Positions 5,689-7,895 of a stretch of 7,895 nt of DNA are shown in pieces; the first letter of the stretch is position 1; every line of letters starts with the position of its first letter. The DNA lies in contig DHYT01000049.1 of NCBI GenBank assembly GCA_002415465.1, positions 1,445 to 9,339 on the forward strand, written 5' to 3'. The notes below the pieces were generated by a model. That model was not told the DNA's origin. It did no database searches and worked only from the letters and a program-made list of their open reading frames with translations. The stretch comes from Desulfobulbaceae bacterium UBA5123 (lineage in GTDB: Bacteria; Desulfobacterota; Desulfobulbia; Desulfobulbales; UBA5123). A program made the translations under genes and the position numbers.

Positions 5689-5712
5689 AATGCGCCGTAA
5701 TGGCGGCGCATT
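5689..5712. repeat. perfect 9-nt inverted repeat in divergent intergenic region
   Basis: AATGCGCCG (5689-5697) and CGGCGCATT (5704-5712) are perfect arms around a 6-nt centre. The right arm overlaps the expected -35 position of the plus-strand promoter whose -10 is at 5724-5729. It may be a regulator site or a short terminator-like hairpin; no long T-run follows on either strand. Confidence 0.5.
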
Positions 5713-5729
5713 ATGGCATACTTTATACT
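5701..5729 (+). promoter_or_regulatory. candidate promoter of the membrane-protein gene
   Basis: TATACT at 5724-5729 is a good -10 box, 70 nt before the ATG at 5799. At 17-nt spacing the -35 would be TGGCGG (5701-5706), a poor match, which suggests an activator or an alternative sigma factor. The inverted repeat at 5689-5712 covers that site. Confidence 0.35.
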
Positions 5730-5798
5730 AGGCCGTTCGTAACGGGATTTTGCATCCACGGTGCGGTCCCGCCGCAATGATTTCAGGGAGGATGAGTT

Positions 5799-7055
5799 AT
5801 GACCTTAGCGTCATCGGTTCGGTATCCGAACACGTTCGTGCGTCTCAAGCTGCTCAAGCTTGTCAGTGTGGTCTGGAATGTTTTCTCTTTGCCGCTGTTT
5901 TTTTTCGTGCTGCTCCCCGGCATGGTGAGGGGGGTCGCGCCGGATTTGATCCTTTCTCTTTTTGTCGCCGGTGGCGTCGGCGTGGCGATTTACTGGCAGT
6001 GGCTCGGGCAGCGGTTGGCGCACACCGGTCCCATGTCGTTTCATCTTGACCCGTTGCCAGGCTCGCTGGGCGGCAATGTCGGCGGTTTTTTGGAGATCAT
6101 GGGGGAGGAATGGGTCGGCCGGCGTTTTCAGCTTACCCTGAACTGCGTTGATGTGGTGCGCGGCGGCGCGGGCGGCTCCGGCCGTTCCTCGAACCGGGAG
6201 ATCATCCGCTGGCAGGATCAAGCGGAGGTGTTGGGCGGCAAGAGCGAGATCGGCGCTCGGGTCGGGATTTGTTTTGCGATTCCCGCTGATCTGGCGCCGA
6301 GCCAAGATCAGCAGTTTGATGGTAATGACCTGCGCCGGCTGGCTTTTTTTGAAGGTATCAAGTGGGTGTTGCGGGTTGAGTGTCTGGACGGGCCGCAGGG
6401 TCTCTCGTGCAGTTACGTGGTGCCGGTGGCGGCAACGGCGACGCCGCTTTTTACCAGCGAGGCGACGGCGGGGATGTCGGTTGCCGTTGAGAAGGATCTG
6501 TCGGAGGTGGCGGATGGGGTGGCGATGTTTCATCGGGAGGGATATTTTTCATTCTACTGCCCCTGGCACCGGAATCTCGGGGATGCCGCCTTTTTGCTCC
6601 TCTTTGGCGGCGGCCTTGGCTGTGCGGCCTATGGGGCCTGGAATGTCGCGTCCGTGTCCAGGGGCAATGTCCTGGCGGTAGTGATCGGCGGCATTTTTAC
6701 CGTGATCGCTTTGATTTTGCTGATCGCGGTCCTGTATCTGCTTGCCAATACGCTGCGCGTGGATGTGGAAAACGGCGAACTGTGGGTCAGCCGCAGCCTC
6801 TTCGGGGTGCCGTGGGTGCGGAAACGGCCGGTGAGCGAGGTGGTTGGGTTCTCGGCCGAGATCGGACGGCAGAGTGGCGGCGGAGCGGACGCGGCGGTGA
6901 AGTACACCGTCCGGGCCCGGCTCAGGTCGGGGGGGAGGCTGGTGGTCGCCGACGGCGTCAAGGGCGCCGGCGCGGCCAGGAAACTGGTGGGCAACCTGAA
7001 CAGGGCCTGCGGCTTGCGGGGAGGCGACAACGCCTCCCAACCCCTCACACGTTGA
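5799..7055 (+). CDS. unrecognised four-helix membrane protein with PH-like tail
   Basis: The 418-residue product is not one I can name; it loosely resembles DUF3592-type membrane proteins. Predicted layout: helix 1 about 21-40 (VSVVWNVFSLPLFFFVLLPG) and helix 2 about 50-68; a soluble, beta-rich domain about 70-260 containing PGSLGGNVGGF, FQLTLNCVDVV, IIRWQDQAEV, VGICFAIPADLAPS and WVLRVECL; helix 3 about 263-283 and helix 4 about 292-318; then a C-terminal domain 320-405 with a strand pattern (LRVDVENGELWVSRSLFGVPWVRKR, then YTVRARLRSGGRLVVADG, then a helix) that resembles bacterial PH-like domains. There is no catalytic motif. The start has GGGAGG at 5786-5791, 7 nt upstream. The soluble domain between the helix pairs and the C-terminal domain should lie on the same side of the membrane. 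The last 11 nt overlap the convergent ychF gene. A complete, uninterrupted frame and normal codon use make it a real gene. Confidence 0.75.
   Translation: MTLASSVRYPNTFVRLKLLKLVSVVWNVFSLPLFFFVLLPGMVRGVAPDLILSLFVAGGVGVAIYWQWLGQRLAHTGPMSFHLDPLPGSLGGNVGGFLEIMGEEWVGRRFQLTLNCVDVVRGGAGGSGRSSNREIIRWQDQAEVLGGKSEIGARVGICFAIPADLAPSQDQQFDGNDLRRLAFFEGIKWVLRVECLDGPQGLSCSYVVPVAATATPLFTSEATAGMSVAVEKDLSEVADGVAMFHREGYFSFYCPWHRNLGDAAFLLLFGGGLGCAAYGAWNVASVSRGNVLAVVIGGIFTVIALILLIAVLYLLANTLRVDVENGELWVSRSLFGVPWVRKRPVSEVVGFSAEIGRQSGGGADAAVKYTVRARLRSGGRLVVADGVKGAGAARKLVGNLNRACGLRGGDNASQPLTR
7019..7038. terminator. tetraloop hairpin at the convergent gene junction
   Basis: GGGAGGCG (7019-7026) and CGCCTCCC (7031-7038) form a perfect 8-bp stem with an ACAA tetraloop. 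It lies inside the last codons of the membrane-protein gene and 6 nt beyond the ychF stop on the minus strand. No T-run follows on the minus strand, so it may act as a transcript-end stabiliser rather than a full intrinsic terminator. Confidence 0.45.
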
Positions 7056-7893
7056 AACGGAAGTGCATGCAGTCGCCGTCTTTCACCACGTACTCCTTGC
7101 CTTCGAGGCGCAGCAGCCCCTTCTCCTTGGCCCCGGCCTCGCCGTTGCAGGCGATGAAGTCGTCGTAGGCGATGACCTCGGCGCGGATGAACCCCTTCTC
7201 GAAGTCGGTGTGGATGGCGGCCGCCGCCCCCGGCGCCTTGGTGCCCTTGGTGATGGTCCAGGCGCGGGTTTCCTTCTCGCCCACCGTGAAGTAGTTGATC
7301 AGCCCCAGCAGTTCGTAGCCGGCCTTGATCAACCGGTGCAGGCCGGATTCGGCAAGCCCCATGTCTTCGAGAAATTCCTTGCGCTCCTCCGCCGGCAGGT
7401 TGCTCAACTCCTCCTCGATGGCCCCTGAGATCATCACCACCGAGGCGTTCTCGGAGGCAGCCACCTCTTTCAGCTGGTCCACCCACTGGTTGCCGGCGTT
7501 GATGTCCTCCTCGGCCACGTTGGCGACATAGAGCACCGGTTTGCTGGTGAGCAGGCAGAGCTCCTTCATCAGTTTGACGCCGGTGTCGTCCAGCTCCAGG
7601 AGCCGGGCCGGGTTGCCGGCGTTCAGGAGTTTTTCAAGTTCTTCGAGGATGATGAGCTGCGCCTTGTACAGCTTGTCGCCGGACTTGGCCATGGAGGCGG
7701 TTTTCTTGAGCCGTTTCTCCACGGTGTCGAGATCGGCGAGGATCAGCTCGGTGTTGATCACCTCCCGGTCGCGCAACGGGTCGATGGAGCCCTCGACATG
7801 GACGATGTTGTCGTTTGCAAAGCAGCGGATCACGTGGGCGATGGCGTCCACCTGGCGGATGTGGCCGAGGAACTGGTTGCCCAGCCCCTCGCC
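7045..7893 (-). CDS. ychF: redox-regulated ATPase YchF/OLA1, C-terminal part
   Basis: The visible 282 residues are the C-terminal three quarters of YchF (usual length about 363); the start, P-loop and switch regions lie beyond the right edge. The fragment begins [18 protein letters not shown] and continues through the diagnostic [21 protein letters not shown]. The nucleotide-base motif is NVAEED (NxxE) in place of the NKxD of true GTPases, which explains the family's ATP preference. A helical coiled-coil domain is inserted before it (about [13 protein letters not shown] to LLNAGNPAR). The C-terminal TGS domain runs from [15 protein letters not shown] to the closing [15 protein letters not shown] and is complete. 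YchF is a conserved cytosolic ribosome-associated ATPase of the TRAFAC/Obg class linked to stress and translation. The GTG at 7851 is an internal valine codon and not a start. The gene converges on the membrane-protein gene with an 11-nt overlap of their ends. Confidence 0.95.
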   Translation of the reverse strand, partial: GEGLGNQFLGHIRQVDAIAHVIRCFANDNIVHVEGSIDPLRDREVINTELILADLDTVEKRLKKTASMAKSGDKLYKAQLIILEELEKLLNAGNPARLLELDDTGVKLMKELCLLTSKPVLYVANVAEEDINAGNQWVDQLKEVAASENASVVMISGAIEEELSNLPAEERKEFLEDMGLAESGLHRLIKAGYELLGLINYFTVGEKETRAWTITKGTKAPGAAAAIHTDFEKGFIRAEVIAYDDFIACNGEAGAKEKGLLRLEGKEYVVKDGDCMHFRFNV

Positions 7894-7895
7894 CT

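Noticed and set aside
5517..5777. N-terminal extension of the DUF4438 gene by 87 codons
   Set aside because: It crosses the promoter, dyads and G10 tract, has no family similarity, and the ATG at 5516 has a well-spaced ribosome site.

Overview
The window looks like GC-rich chromosomal DNA from a Gram-negative, probably anaerobic bacterium. Gene content and protein style suggest Desulfobacterota or a relative, but this is inference and no marker gene here fixes the taxon. All genes look intact except the two cut by the window edges. I see no mobile elements, CRISPR arrays, tRNA or rRNA.

Layout: (1) 2-193 (+) is the C-terminal 63 residues of an unidentified protein. (2) 446-3367 (+) is a compact four-gene operon: a ThiS/MoaD-like sulfur carrier, a PLP-dependent O-acetylhomoserine sulfhydrylase-type enzyme, a ThiF/MoeB/HesA-type E1 activating enzyme, and a JAMM metallopeptidase fused to a C-terminal TusA-like domain. 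A sigma70-like promoter and a perfect dyad precede it, and a probable intrinsic terminator follows. (3) 3525-4463 (-) is a two-gene unit: a small PepSY-type membrane protein and a secreted OB-fold-like protein with four cysteines. (4) 4632-5516 (-) is a DUF4438 protein. (5) 5799-7055 (+) is an unrecognised four-helix membrane protein, divergent from the DUF4438 gene across a 282-nt region with two inverted repeats, two -10-like boxes and a G10 tract. (6) 7045-7893 (-) is the C-terminal part of the P-loop ATPase YchF/OLA1, which overlaps the end of the membrane-protein gene tail to tail.

The most informative part is the operon at 446-3367. It matches the logic of protein-thiocarboxylate homocysteine/methionine synthesis known from Wolinella succinogenes (HcyS, HcyF, HcyD and MetY). 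The carrier ends in four glycines followed by one arginine, so its diglycine tail is masked. The JAMM peptidase would trim the tail, the E1 would adenylate it, a persulfide donor would convert it to thiocarboxylate, and the PLP enzyme would use that sulfur to build homocysteine. The distinctive point is that the peptidase also carries a TusA-like sulfur-relay domain, so tail trimming and sulfur delivery may be joined in one protein.

Intergenic stretches are all under 300 bases. They hold promoter-like boxes, dyads and hairpins described below, and no convincing additional genes.
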